This document shows positions 1-6,389 of a stretch of DNA of 10,480 bases, one piece after another. The notes under the pieces were generated by a model. It did not search any database and was not told where the DNA came from. It saw only the letters and a list, made by a program, of their open reading frames with translations. Every line of letters begins with the position of its first letter. Positions within the stretch are counted from its first letter, which is position 1. Both the position numbers and the translations under genes were made by a program. The stretch is from Anaerolineales bacterium (GTDB taxonomy: Bacteria; Chloroflexota; Anaerolineae; Anaerolineales; DRMV01), in assembly GCA_026991215.1 (NCBI GenBank), contig JALXBY010000356.1, forward strand, positions 1-10,480, given 5' to 3'.

Positions 1-1
1 C

Positions 2-103
2 CCCGCGCCCAAACCCAAAGGCGGGGTGACGGTGGACCCCAATGCCTGGTGGTACGACCCTGACGTGCTGAACAAACTCATCAAACGCATTCGGGAGTTG
101 TGA
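2..103 (+). CDS. C-terminal end of an unidentified protein (partial, 5' end outside the window)
   Basis: An open frame enters from the left edge and stops at TGA 101-103, giving 33 residues. The tail begins with a Pro/Lys-rich stretch (PAPKPKGG) and continues VTVDPNAWWYDPDVLNKLIK before ending in a basic RIREL. It overlaps the possible GTG of the next frame and sits directly against murB, so it is probably cotranscribed. In many dcw clusters murC precedes murB, but this tail does not look to me like a MurC C-terminus. It could be a MurC with an added tail or an unrelated gene. The reading frame is credible because of the tight junction and codon use like its neighbours. Function is not assigned. 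Confidence 0.55.
   Translation, partial: PAPKPKGGVTVDPNAWWYDPDVLNKLIKRIREL
93..97 (+). promoter_or_regulatory. Ribosome-binding site that decides the murB start
   Basis: GGGAG lies 8 bases before ATG 106 but only 2 bases before the in-frame GTG at 100. The spacing favours ATG 106 as the murB start. The site lies inside the last codons of the upstream gene, as expected for translational coupling. Confidence 0.6.
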
Positions 104-105
104 AC

Positions 106-1161
106 ATGGCCTGGCCCCACACCCTGGCCCGGCTGTTCCCCGACGCGCTGGAGGAAAACGTCCCCCTGGCCCCTTACACTTCGGCCCGCATCGGCGGTGC
201 GGCCCGCTATCTGGTCACCCTGAACCGGCAGGCGGACGTGGAGACCCTCTTCCCCCTGCTGTGGGATGCCAACGCGCCCTACTTCATCCTGGGCGGCGGG
301 TCCAACATCCTGGTGGCCGACGAAGGGGTGCCCGGTGTGGTCGTCCGGTTCCGCACACGAGGGGTGCGCTGGTTGCAACAGGGGGAAGAAGCCCTGTTGT
401 GGGCCGCCGCGGGCGAGCCTTTGACGCCCCTAGCCCAGATGACCGTCAACCAGGGGTACCGGGGCCTGGAGTGGGCCGTGGGCATCCCCGGCACCGTGGG
501 CGGCGCGGTGGTGGGCAACGCCGGCGCGTTCGGCGGGGATGTGGCCCAGGTGCTGGCCCGCGTGGACCTGCTGCACCGAGACCTGGGCCGGGTCACCTGG
601 ACGGCCCAGGACCTGGCCATGGCCTACCGCACCACCCGCTTGAAGGCCCGTAAAGAACCGGCCGTGGTGCTGGCCGCGGTCTTCCGCCTGCACCGGGACG
701 ACCCCGAACGGCTCCGCGCCCAGGTCGCGGCCTACCGGCAGCGACGCCGGGCCACCCAACCACCAGGGGCCAGTATGGGGTCCATGTTCAAGAACCCGCC
801 GGGGGACTATGCCGGCCGCCTCATCGACGCGGTGGGCCTGAAGGGGACCCGGATTGGCGACGCGGAAATCAGTCCCCTGCACGCGAACTTCTTCATCAAC
901 CACGGGCGGGCGCGGGCGGAAGAAGTGTGGATGCTGATGCGCCTGGCCCAGGAACGGGTGTGGGAACGCTTCGGCATCTGGCTGGAACCGGAGGTGGAAC
1001 TGGTGGGCGCGTGGCCGGAAGGGGGGGGAGCGCGGCGGGGGGGGGTGGCGCGGGGGGGAGGAGGGGCGGGGGGCGGTGGTCGGTGGTCGGTGGTCGGTGG
1101 TCGATGGTCGTTGGTCGGTGGTCGGTCGTCGGTGGTCGATGGTCGGTCGTCGTTAGGTTGA
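106..1161 (+). CDS. murB: UDP-N-acetylenolpyruvoylglucosamine reductase MurB, with an abnormal low-complexity C-terminal tail
   Basis: MurB is the FAD enzyme that reduces UDP-GlcNAc-enolpyruvate to UDP-MurNAc with NADPH in the cytoplasm. From ATG 106 the product is 351 residues. Visible motifs are the FAD-binding ILGGGSNILV (61-70), GIPGTVGGAVVGNAGAFGGD (126-145), the Tyr-Arg pair at 174-175, GSMFKNP with the catalytic Ser226, and EPEVELVG near the end with the catalytic Glu at about 296. The HANFFINHG segment and the short C-terminal domain match type II MurB. The recognisable enzyme ends at about residue 301 (base 1008). The last 50 residues come from a G-rich tract and a 7-bp repeat array, giving Gly/Arg-rich sequence and then a 7-residue periodic peptide (RWSVVGG, RWSLVGG, RSSVVDG). 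No frame has a stop until 1154-1161, so a single-base indel in the G runs would not restore a normal end. An alternative start is GTG 100. ddl follows after 15 bases. Enzyme identity is secure; the tail is odd. Confidence 0.95.
   Translation: MAWPHTLARLFPDALEENVPLAPYTSARIGGAARYLVTLNRQADVETLFPLLWDANAPYFILGGGSNILVADEGVPGVVVRFRTRGVRWLQQGEEALLWAAAGEPLTPLAQMTVNQGYRGLEWAVGIPGTVGGAVVGNAGAFGGDVAQVLARVDLLHRDLGRVTWTAQDLAMAYRTTRLKARKEPAVVLAAVFRLHRDDPERLRAQVAAYRQRRRATQPPGASMGSMFKNPPGDYAGRLIDAVGLKGTRIGDAEISPLHANFFINHGRARAEEVWMLMRLAQERVWERFGIWLEPEVELVGAWPEGGGARRGGVARGGGGAGGGGRWSVVGGRWSLVGGRSSVVDGRSSLG
1021..1073 (+). repeat. G-rich homopurine-like tract with G-quadruplex potential
   Basis: Uninterrupted G runs of 8 (1021-1028), 9 (1037-1045), 7 (1052-1058), 4 (1063-1066) and 6 (1068-1073) occur on the coding strand within 53 bases. 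Four or more G runs separated by short loops meet the usual pattern for an intramolecular G-quadruplex in DNA or mRNA. The tract is in frame with the end of murB and encodes Gly/Arg. Run lengths this long are also prone to sequencing and assembly error. Confidence 0.8.
1075..1151 (+). repeat. Heptanucleotide tandem repeat array 1 (11 units of GGTGGTC)
   Basis: Eleven contiguous 7-bp units can be read without a gap. Six or more are exact GGTGGTC, and the others are GATGGTC, GTTGGTC or GGTCGTC; every unit ends in GTC. On the other strand the phase is ACCACCG. A twelfth unit at 1152-1158 is degraded. The array lies inside the murB frame, so three repeats (21 bases) produce a 7-residue peptide period. 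It ends 25 bases before the ddl start. Confidence 0.92.
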
Positions 1162-1176
1162 GGTGGAGGGTGCGCG

Positions 1177-2280
1177 ATGGGGAAACTTCGAGTCGCCGTG
1201 TTGTTCGGCGGGCGTTCCGGGGAGCATGCGGTCTCCCTGGTTTCTGCCCGTTCCGTGTTGCAGCACCTGGACCCGAACAAGTACGAAGTCTATCCTATCG
1301 GCATCACCCTGGAAGGCGCGTGGTACTTCGGCCAGGACGCGTTGGCCCTGTTGCAACAGGGCACAACCCAGGGCCTGAAGCCCGTGGCCATCCTGCCCGA
1401 CCCCACCCGGCCCGGCCTGTGGCAACTGGCACCGGTGCTCGAACGCCTGGCCCAGGTGGACGTGGTCTTCCCCGTCCTGCACGGACCCTATGGCGAGGAT
1501 GGCACCCTGCAGGGCCTGCTGGAAATGGCCGGCGTGGCCTACGTGGGTGCGGGCGTTGCGGCCTCGGCCCTGGCCATGGATAAGGGCCTGTTCAAGGACC
1601 TGATGCGGGCCCACGGCCTGCCTGTGGTCCGTTACCGGGTGTTCACCCGCCGCCGCTGGGAGCAGGACCCCGAGGCCGTAATTGCAGAATGCGAGGCCCT
1701 GGCCCCTTATCCCCTGTTCGTCAAGCCCGCCAATTTGGGGTCTTCCGTGGGCGTCACCAAGGCCAAGGACCGCGCGGGCCTGCGCCAGGCTCTGGACCTG
1801 GCCGCCCGCTACGACCGCCGCATCATCGTGGAGGAGGGCATCCCGGCCCGGGAAATCGAGGTCAGCGTGCTGGGCAACGAAGACCCCCAGGCCTCGATAC
1901 CGGGGGAAATCGTCCCCGGCGACGAGTTCTATACCTACCGGGCCAAGTACCTGGACGATTCCTCCCGGCTCCTCATCCCCGCACCCCTGACCGAGGACCA
2001 GACCGCGCAGGTGCAGGCCCTGGCCTTGGCCGCGTACCGGGCCATCGACGCCGCGGGCATGGCCCGGGTGGACTTCCTCTTGCACAAGGAGACGGGCGCG
2101 TTTTACATTAGCGAGGTCAACACCATTCCCGGCTTCACGCCCATCAGCATGTACCCCAAGTTGTGGGAAGCCAGCGGGTTGCCCTACCCCGCGCTGCTGG
2201 ACCGGCTCATCGAACTGGCCCTGGAGCGCAAGCGGGAGCGGGACCGCACCCGCATCCGCTACACCCCGGAGGAAGGCTGA
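1177..2280 (+). CDS. ddl: D-alanine--D-alanine ligase
   Basis: This ATP-grasp ligase makes the D-Ala-D-Ala dipeptide that MurF adds to the peptidoglycan precursor in the cytoplasm. The product is 367 residues, the size of DdlA-type enzymes. Motifs in order are VLFGGRSGEHAVS (8-20, with the substrate-binding Glu16), LHGPYGEDGTLQG (101-113), ASALAMDK (129-136), the ATP-grasp KPANLGSSVGV (183-193), EIVPGDEFYTYRAKY (244-258), RVDF (297-300) and EVNTIPGFTPISMYP (313-327). Asp299, Glu313 and Asn315 match the Mg ligands. The Tyr at 258 in the AKY motif is the residue linked to D-Ala specificity; D-lactate ligases usually have Phe there, so ordinary D-Ala-D-Ala activity is inferred. The start is supported by GGAGGG at 1165-1170, 6 bases upstream. 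ftsQ begins one base after the stop. Confidence 0.96.
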   Translation: MGKLRVAVLFGGRSGEHAVSLVSARSVLQHLDPNKYEVYPIGITLEGAWYFGQDALALLQQGTTQGLKPVAILPDPTRPGLWQLAPVLERLAQVDVVFPVLHGPYGEDGTLQGLLEMAGVAYVGAGVAASALAMDKGLFKDLMRAHGLPVVRYRVFTRRRWEQDPEAVIAECEALAPYPLFVKPANLGSSVGVTKAKDRAGLRQALDLAARYDRRIIVEEGIPAREIEVSVLGNEDPQASIPGEIVPGDEFYTYRAKYLDDSSRLLIPAPLTEDQTAQVQALALAAYRAIDAAGMARVDFLLHKETGAFYISEVNTIPGFTPISMYPKLWEASGLPYPALLDRLIELALERKRERDRTRIRYTPEEG

Positions 2281-2281
2281 C

Positions 2282-3142
2282 GTGGCCCGCCGCCTGGCCG
2301 ATGTCATCGTGGTGCAGCCTGTGGAAGAGGCGTTGCAGCCCGGCCCCCCGCAGGGCAGCGGCCGGTCGCGTTCGCGGTTGCGACGCCCCCGCCGGCCCCG
2401 GCGCCGCCGGCGTCGGCAGACCGCGCCGCGGCCCAGGGTCCGGCTTTCCCCATGGCGGGTGCTCGCGGGCCTGGCCTCCTTGCTTTCCTTTGCTTTGTTG
2501 GCCGCGCTGTGGTACGCACCCATGTTCCGGGTGCAGACGGTCTTCATCCAGGGGCTGGTGCGGGTGCCGGAAAGCGCGCTGACCAACTGGCCCCCGCTTC
2601 AGGCCCTGCCCGGCACGCCCGTGGTGGCTGTGGATACCCAGGACCTGGCCCGCCGGATGCAGGAAGCCTTCCCCGCCTTTCGGCAGGTCCGGGTCTGGGC
2701 CGGGTTCCCCAACCGGGTGTACGTTCAGGTGGAAGAACGGGAACCCGTTCTGGTGTGGAAGGACCGGGGCCAGACCTACTGGGTGGACGCCCAGGGTGTT
2801 CGCTTTTACGCCTACGGCCCGGCCGACCCCGATTGGCCCGTGGTCGAGGCCGGGACCAACCACGTGAAACTCACAGCCGACGCGGTGGCCCATCTGCTGG
2901 ACCTGGCCCGCCGCATCCCCTACCGGCCGTTGATGTATCATTCCCGGTACGGTTTTGGCTGGCGGGACCCCGGCGGTTGGCCCGTCTACCTGGGCGACAA
3001 CCTGGACGACCTGGGCCCGCGGCTGACCCTTTACCGAAACTTGCAGGCCGAACTGAAGCGCCGCGGCGTAAAGCCGGTGTACGTGCTTTTGCTTTCCCCG
3101 CGCGCCGTGGTGGTTCGTATGGAGGAGGAAGGGGAGCCATGA
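2282..3142 (+). CDS. ftsQ: Cell division protein FtsQ (DivIB family)
   Basis: FtsQ is a single-pass membrane protein that links divisome parts and regulates septal peptidoglycan synthesis from outside the membrane. The 286-residue product has an N-terminal cytoplasmic part that is extremely basic: 13 Arg within residues 28-45, including six in a row at 40-45. One membrane helix follows at about 58-78, then a POTRA domain at about 82-152 (begins FRVQTVFIQGL, contains FRQVRVWAGFPNRVYVQVEE) and the FtsQ-type domain with YWVDAQGV. The start is GTG 2282 with GGAGGAAGG at 2268-2276; only one base separates it from the ddl stop, so coupling is likely. Its stop overlaps the ftsA start (ATGA at 3139-3142). 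Sequence conservation is low in this family, so identity rests on the helix-POTRA layout plus position between ddl and ftsA. Confidence 0.9.
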   Translation: MARRLADVIVVQPVEEALQPGPPQGSGRSRSRLRRPRRPRRRRRRQTAPRPRVRLSPWRVLAGLASLLSFALLAALWYAPMFRVQTVFIQGLVRVPESALTNWPPLQALPGTPVVAVDTQDLARRMQEAFPAFRQVRVWAGFPNRVYVQVEEREPVLVWKDRGQTYWVDAQGVRFYAYGPADPDWPVVEAGTNHVKLTADAVAHLLDLARRIPYRPLMYHSRYGFGWRDPGGWPVYLGDNLDDLGPRLTLYRNLQAELKRRGVKPVYVLLLSPRAVVVRMEEEGEP

Positions 3143-4377
3143 AACGCGGGGCCCTTCGTTTTGGCGTGTTGGACATCGGCACGGCCAAGACCGTGGCCCT
3201 GGTACTGGAGGGCGTGCCGGGCTGGTCGGTCAAGGTGCTGGGCTATGGCCAGGCCGCAACCCGCGGGGTGGAACGCGGCCAGGTGGTGGACATGCCCGCG
3301 CTCATCCGTACCGTGACCCGGGCTATGAACCGGGCCCGGCGCATGGCCAAGGTGGGGGATGGCCCCCTGCCCATCTGGTCCAACCTGGCGGCCCGACCGG
3401 TGCAGGCCCTGACCCATCGGGGTGCGGTGGGCCTGCCCAACAACATGGTGGAAGAAGAAGACGTGCTCCGGGCCGAGGAAGCCGCCCGGGCCGTGCCCAT
3501 CGAGCACAACCAGGCCGTGCTCCACATCATCCGCCGGGGTTTCTTCCTGGACGACAAGCCCGTGCACTGGCCCGTGGGCATGTACGGCTACCGGCTGGAA
3601 GCCGAGGTCCACATCATCACCGTGCCCCGGACGGACCTGCTGAACCTGAAACAGGCCCTGGAAGACGCCGGCCTGCTGGTGGAGGCCTTCGTGCTCAACC
3701 CCCTGGCCGTGGGGGAAGCCGTGCTCAGCGACACCGAGCGGGAGATGGGCGTCATCGTGTGCGACATCGGCGCGGGGACCACGGACGTGGCCGTGTACGC
3801 GGGCCACGAGGTGGACTTCGCCACGGTATTGCCCCTGGGCGGCAACGACCTGACCCGGGACCTGGCCCAGATTCTCAGCCTGCCCTGGCAGGAGGCCGAA
3901 CGGCTCAAGGTGGAACACGGCCACGCCAGCCCCGACGCGGTGCAGGAAGACCAGTGGCTGACCATTCACCCCTTTGGCGAGGGGGAAGCCGTGCGCATCC
4001 GGGCCCGGGACGTGGCTGCCATCCTCGAAGCCCGCATTCGGGACATTTTCCAGAAAGTGGCCCGCGCGGTGCGGGAAGCGGGTAAGTGGGGCATGTTCCC
4101 CGCGGGGCTGGTGTTGACAGGCGGCACCAGCCACCTGCCGGGCCTGCGCCAGATGCTGGCCCGGGAACTCAAGATGCCCGTGCGCATCGCCCGCCTGCAC
4201 CCCAATTTGACCTGGCCCCAGGCCATGTCCGGGCCGGAATACGCGACGGCCCTGGGCGTGGTGTACTTCGCCCAGGCGTATCTGGAACACGGTCAGGGGA
4301 CGGCCCGCGTCCCCGCGGCCGCCAGCGGGGACTTCTGGAGCCGGGTCAAGGCCTTCTTGCGGGGGTTGTTGCCGTAG
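3139..4377 (+). CDS. ftsA: Cell division protein FtsA
   Basis: FtsA is an actin-like ATPase that anchors FtsZ filaments to the inner face of the membrane and recruits the divisome. The frame is open further upstream, but ATG 3139 is chosen because the FtsA fold starts at once (RFGVLDIGTAKT, residues 7-18, phosphate 1), the ATG overlaps the ftsQ stop, and GGAGGAAGG (3124-3132) lies 6 bases before it. The product is 412 residues, normal for FtsA. Further motifs are CDIGAGTTDVAVY (208-220, phosphate 2) and LVLTGGTSHLPGL (324-336, adenosine motif). A C-terminal amphipathic segment FWSRVKAFLRGLLP (399-412) follows a flexible Gly/Ala/Pro linker and matches the membrane-targeting helix. The usual downstream partner ftsZ is absent; the next gene is convergent. 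Confidence 0.95.
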   Translation: MKRGALRFGVLDIGTAKTVALVLEGVPGWSVKVLGYGQAATRGVERGQVVDMPALIRTVTRAMNRARRMAKVGDGPLPIWSNLAARPVQALTHRGAVGLPNNMVEEEDVLRAEEAARAVPIEHNQAVLHIIRRGFFLDDKPVHWPVGMYGYRLEAEVHIITVPRTDLLNLKQALEDAGLLVEAFVLNPLAVGEAVLSDTEREMGVIVCDIGAGTTDVAVYAGHEVDFATVLPLGGNDLTRDLAQILSLPWQEAERLKVEHGHASPDAVQEDQWLTIHPFGEGEAVRIRARDVAAILEARIRDIFQKVARAVREAGKWGMFPAGLVLTGGTSHLPGLRQMLARELKMPVRIARLHPNLTWPQAMSGPEYATALGVVYFAQAYLEHGQGTARVPAAASGDFWSRVKAFLRGLLP

Positions 4378-4381
4378 CCGG

Positions 4382-4433
4382 CGGTCAGCGGTCAGCGGAC
4401 TGCGCACCGCGGACTGCGGACCGCGCACTGCCC
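4382..4433. repeat. Heptanucleotide tandem repeat array 2
   Basis: Seven 7-bp units fill 4385-4433 on the + strand: TCAGCGG twice, then ACTGCGC, ACCGCGG, ACTGCGG, ACCGCGC, ACTGCCC. The array occupies almost the whole 57-base gap between the ends of ftsA (TAG 4375-4377) and the convergent membrane-protein gene (TAA 4437-4435). A partial hairpin is possible within it: TGCGC 4401-4405 with GCGCA 4423-4427, and CCGC 4407-4410 with GCGG 4416-4419. No run of T follows closely, so a classical terminator is not supported. Confidence 0.85.
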
Positions 4434-4434
4434 A

Positions 4435-5493
4435 TTATTTCCGAAACCGCACCTGCACCATCAGCATGCCCAGGTAGGCCACAATGGTCAGCGCGTCGCC
4501 CATGCCGCCCCAGCGACGCAGGGCCATGTCTCCCAGGCCATCCCCCAGCACCCGCAGGGCCAAGAAGAGGTGTAGCAAAGCCAGGGGCAGGTAAAAGGCC
4601 CGGCTGTAGGGGATGGGCACGCCCAAAATCGCCGGGAACACGATGGGCGCGTGGCCGAAGATCATCGCGAACACGAAGCCCACGAACACCATGTGCCACA
4701 GGGCATCGTACATCAGGCCCTGGGTCGGCGCGGCAAACAGGGCCAGTGCACCAGCCCCGGCCAGCCAGAAGTACCCGGAAAGCAGGCACAGGGCAATGAA
4801 CCGGGGTAGCCCCTGCAGCCGCACGGTGCGGCGGGCAATGTCATAGCGCAACAGCCACAGGGCCAGGAGCAGCATCCCCAGCCCGTGCACCCGCAACCCC
4901 AAAGTGGGGGAAAGACCAATCAGCCCGATGCCCACCAGGTACAGGGCCGTGGACCCCAGATACCACGCAATGGCCCCGCGGGAAGGCCGCAGCATCCGCC
5001 CCAGTTCCAGCCGCTCCCCCGCGATGGTCAGCACCAGGAACGCGGCCCACCAGGGCACCACCAGGGGGTAAGGCTGGCCCAGCATCCACAGCACGTTGCC
5101 CACGACCAGGGCCGCCGCGCCCAGGGCCATGGTGCGGGTGTGCCATCCCGGTTGCATCTGCACCACCACCCAAAGCACGGCCAGCATGACCAGGCTGCCC
5201 AGGACGAAGGCCCATGCCGCCAGGGGGACCTGCCCCAGCGCCAGCAACACCATGCCGGCCGCGGCAAGGCCCGGCGCCAGGTACATCCACCGCCGGTTGA
5301 GGGCCACGGCCCGCTCCAGCGCGATGAGGGTGCCGAAGAACCCGGCAACCATCAACGGTCCGTGCACGCCTACAAGCCGCGGCTGCCACAAGGGGAGGCG
5401 CCATCCCATGCGCATCAGGCCCAGCCAGAGGCCCAAAAGCAATCCCAATACGCTGAGAAGCAACCAGGGAACGCGGGACCTTTTCGGCGTCAT
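4435..5493 (-). CDS. Multi-helix membrane protein resembling NnrS / heme-copper-type proteins
   Basis: The 352-residue product is almost entirely hydrophobic, with about ten predicted membrane helices. Histidines recur at helix positions typical of metal or heme binding: His44 (VHGPLMVAGFFGTLIALERA), His118 (PGWHTR), His203 (RVHGLGM), His267 (LWHMVFVGFVFAM), His281 (GHAPIVFPAILG) and His308. The GERLELGRM segment (159-167) adds conserved-looking charges. The HGPLM and FGHAPIVFPA segments recall the NnrS family, heme- and copper-containing membrane proteins linked to nitric oxide stress, but I cannot confirm this without a profile search. The start is ATG 5493-5491 with a near-perfect AAGGAGG (5506-5500) 6 bases upstream. 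A plausible own promoter lies at 5595-5566. It is downstream of maf on the same strand and converges on ftsA. Electron transfer or NO defence is only an inference. Confidence 0.8.
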   Translation of the reverse strand: MTPKRSRVPWLLLSVLGLLLGLWLGLMRMGWRLPLWQPRLVGVHGPLMVAGFFGTLIALERAVALNRRWMYLAPGLAAAGMVLLALGQVPLAAWAFVLGSLVMLAVLWVVVQMQPGWHTRTMALGAAALVVGNVLWMLGQPYPLVVPWWAAFLVLTIAGERLELGRMLRPSRGAIAWYLGSTALYLVGIGLIGLSPTLGLRVHGLGMLLLALWLLRYDIARRTVRLQGLPRFIALCLLSGYFWLAGAGALALFAAPTQGLMYDALWHMVFVGFVFAMIFGHAPIVFPAILGVPIPYSRAFYLPLALLHLFLALRVLGDGLGDMALRRWGGMGDALTIVAYLGMLMVQVRFRK

Positions 5494-5543
5494 TGCTGGC
5501 CTCCTTCAAAAGGCGTGGGGAAGGGCCATGGCGCTGCCCAAAC

Positions 5544-5558
5544 GGCCGCGATGCGGCC
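5544..5558 (-). promoter_or_regulatory. Inverted repeat in the leader of the membrane-protein gene
   Basis: GGCCGC (5544-5549) and GCGGCC (5553-5558) form a perfect 6-bp inverted repeat with a 3-base centre. It lies just downstream of the proposed -10 element on the minus strand and about 50 bases before the ribosome-binding site. It could be an operator or a leader hairpin, or chance in GC-rich DNA. Confidence 0.3.
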
Positions 5559-5565
5559 ATGGGGC

Positions 5566-5595
5566 ATTTTACCAGGCCGCACGCCCTTTGAGCAA
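5566..5595 (-). promoter_or_regulatory. Candidate sigma-70-type promoter for the membrane-protein gene
   Basis: On the minus strand TTGCTC (5595-5590) is followed after 18 bases by TAAAAT (5571-5566). The -10 element matches five of six consensus bases, and the -35 element matches only the TTG core well. It lies in the 133-base gap between maf and this gene, about 75 bases before the start codon, in an otherwise GC-rich sequence. This suggests the gene can be transcribed independently of maf. Confidence 0.4.
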
Positions 5596-5626
5596 AGGAA
5601 TCGATAAACACTAAAATGCGCGAATT

Positions 5627-6286
5627 CTAACCTTTCGGGGGAAAGAAGAAGGGGCAGCGGTACCCCCAGGCTTCGTGGCAGCGGGTGTGCAGTTGGGGGA
5701 AGGGCAAACCCGTGGCCCGGTGCAGCCAGCGCCATACCCGGCACAGGGGCAGGCCCACCACGTTGGCATAGCAGGGTTCCGGCCCCAGCCGGGCCACGGG
5801 CTTCAGGTGCGGGTCCTGGATGGCGTAGCCGCCGGCCTTGTCGAAAGGCGTCCCCCGTTGGATGCTGGCTTCGATTTCCTCATCGCGATAGGCCCGCATG
5901 AAGACCAGGGTAGGGACCACGTCGGTCATGAGGACTTCCTGGCTGCGGAGGGCGATGCCGGTGAACACCCAGTGCCCCCGGCCCCGCAGCGTTTGCAACA
6001 TGCGCCGGGCTTCGTCCGGGTCCCTGGGTTTGCCCAGAATGCGGCCGTCAGTTACCACCGCGGTATCCGCGGCCAGCACCCACCAGCCCTGGGGCACGTC
6101 TTCCACCGCGGCGGCCTTGGCCGCGGCCATGCGGCGCACGTAATCCCGTGGGGCTTCCCCTGGTTGAGGGCGTTCGTCCACCTGCACGGCCCGGACCACT
6201 ACGGGCAGCCCCAACCAGGGGGCCATGGCCCGTCGCCGTGGGGAGGTGGAGGCCAGAATCAGTCCCTGGACCGTTGCCGTGGTCAT
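5627..6286 (-). CDS. maf: Maf-family nucleoside triphosphate pyrophosphatase
   Basis: Maf proteins hydrolyse non-canonical or selected nucleotides (dTTP, UTP, modified NTPs, m7GTP) to monophosphates and pyrophosphate, and some slow septum formation. From ATG 6286 the product is 219 residues. Motifs are LILASTSPRRR (9-19), VDERP (37-41), AAAKA (54-58), AADTAVV with the catalytic Asp74 (72-78), GKPRDPDEARRML (85-97), WVFTG (106-110), DKAGGYAIQDP (149-159) and NVVGLPL (175-181). A longer frame to a TTG at 6316 exists, but ATG 6286 starts right before the conserved core; its ribosome-binding site (GGGAAG) is weak. Residues about 194-219 extend past the normal family end and contain H200, C203, H204 and C211, close enough for a metal site, though this is speculative. 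The 103-base gap from the upstream solute-binding gene shows no clear promoter, so readthrough is possible. Which Maf subfamily, and so which substrate, is not decided. Confidence 0.92.
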   Translation of the reverse strand: MTTATVQGLILASTSPRRRAMAPWLGLPVVVRAVQVDERPQPGEAPRDYVRRMAAAKAAAVEDVPQGWWVLAADTAVVTDGRILGKPRDPDEARRMLQTLRGRGHWVFTGIALRSQEVLMTDVVPTLVFMRAYRDEEIEASIQRGTPFDKAGGYAIQDPHLKPVARLGPEPCYANVVGLPLCRVWRWLHRATGLPFPQLHTRCHEAWGYRCPFFFPPKG

Positions 6287-6389
6287 GGCTGGCTTCCCAG
6301 GAGGCTGAACGGGCAAGCGGTGATGGAGAAACCCACGGTGCTACGAAAAGCACGGAAGCCAACGGGAAAAGGCCCTCTGTGTGACGCCA

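Noticed and set aside
1075..1151. CRISPR array
   Set aside because: Units are 7 bp and directly adjacent, with no spacers; no cas gene is present.
1153..2586. Long open frame on the minus strand opposite ddl (about 477 codons)
   Set aside because: It is a shadow of ddl in GC-rich DNA: ddl shows all family motifs, while this frame has low-complexity content and no recognisable domain.
2452..3138. Extra 5' part of the ftsA frame, which stays open far upstream
   Set aside because: It overlaps ftsQ in another frame and has no domain; the FtsA fold and the ribosome-binding site both point to ATG 3139.
4401..4427. Possible terminator hairpin within array 2 between the convergent genes
   Set aside because: The stem is interrupted and no T run follows on either strand; hairpins like this arise readily in GC-rich repeats.
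3031..4428. Long minus-strand open frame opposite ftsA (about 465 codons)
   Set aside because: The ftsA frame has actin-fold motifs along its whole length. The antisense frame is His/Gly/Pro-rich with no domain and even reads through the repeat array.
6335..6350. GTGCT/AGCAC stem on the minus strand between the solute-binding gene and maf, as a terminator
   Set aside because: A 5-bp stem with no following T run is too weak to call a terminator.
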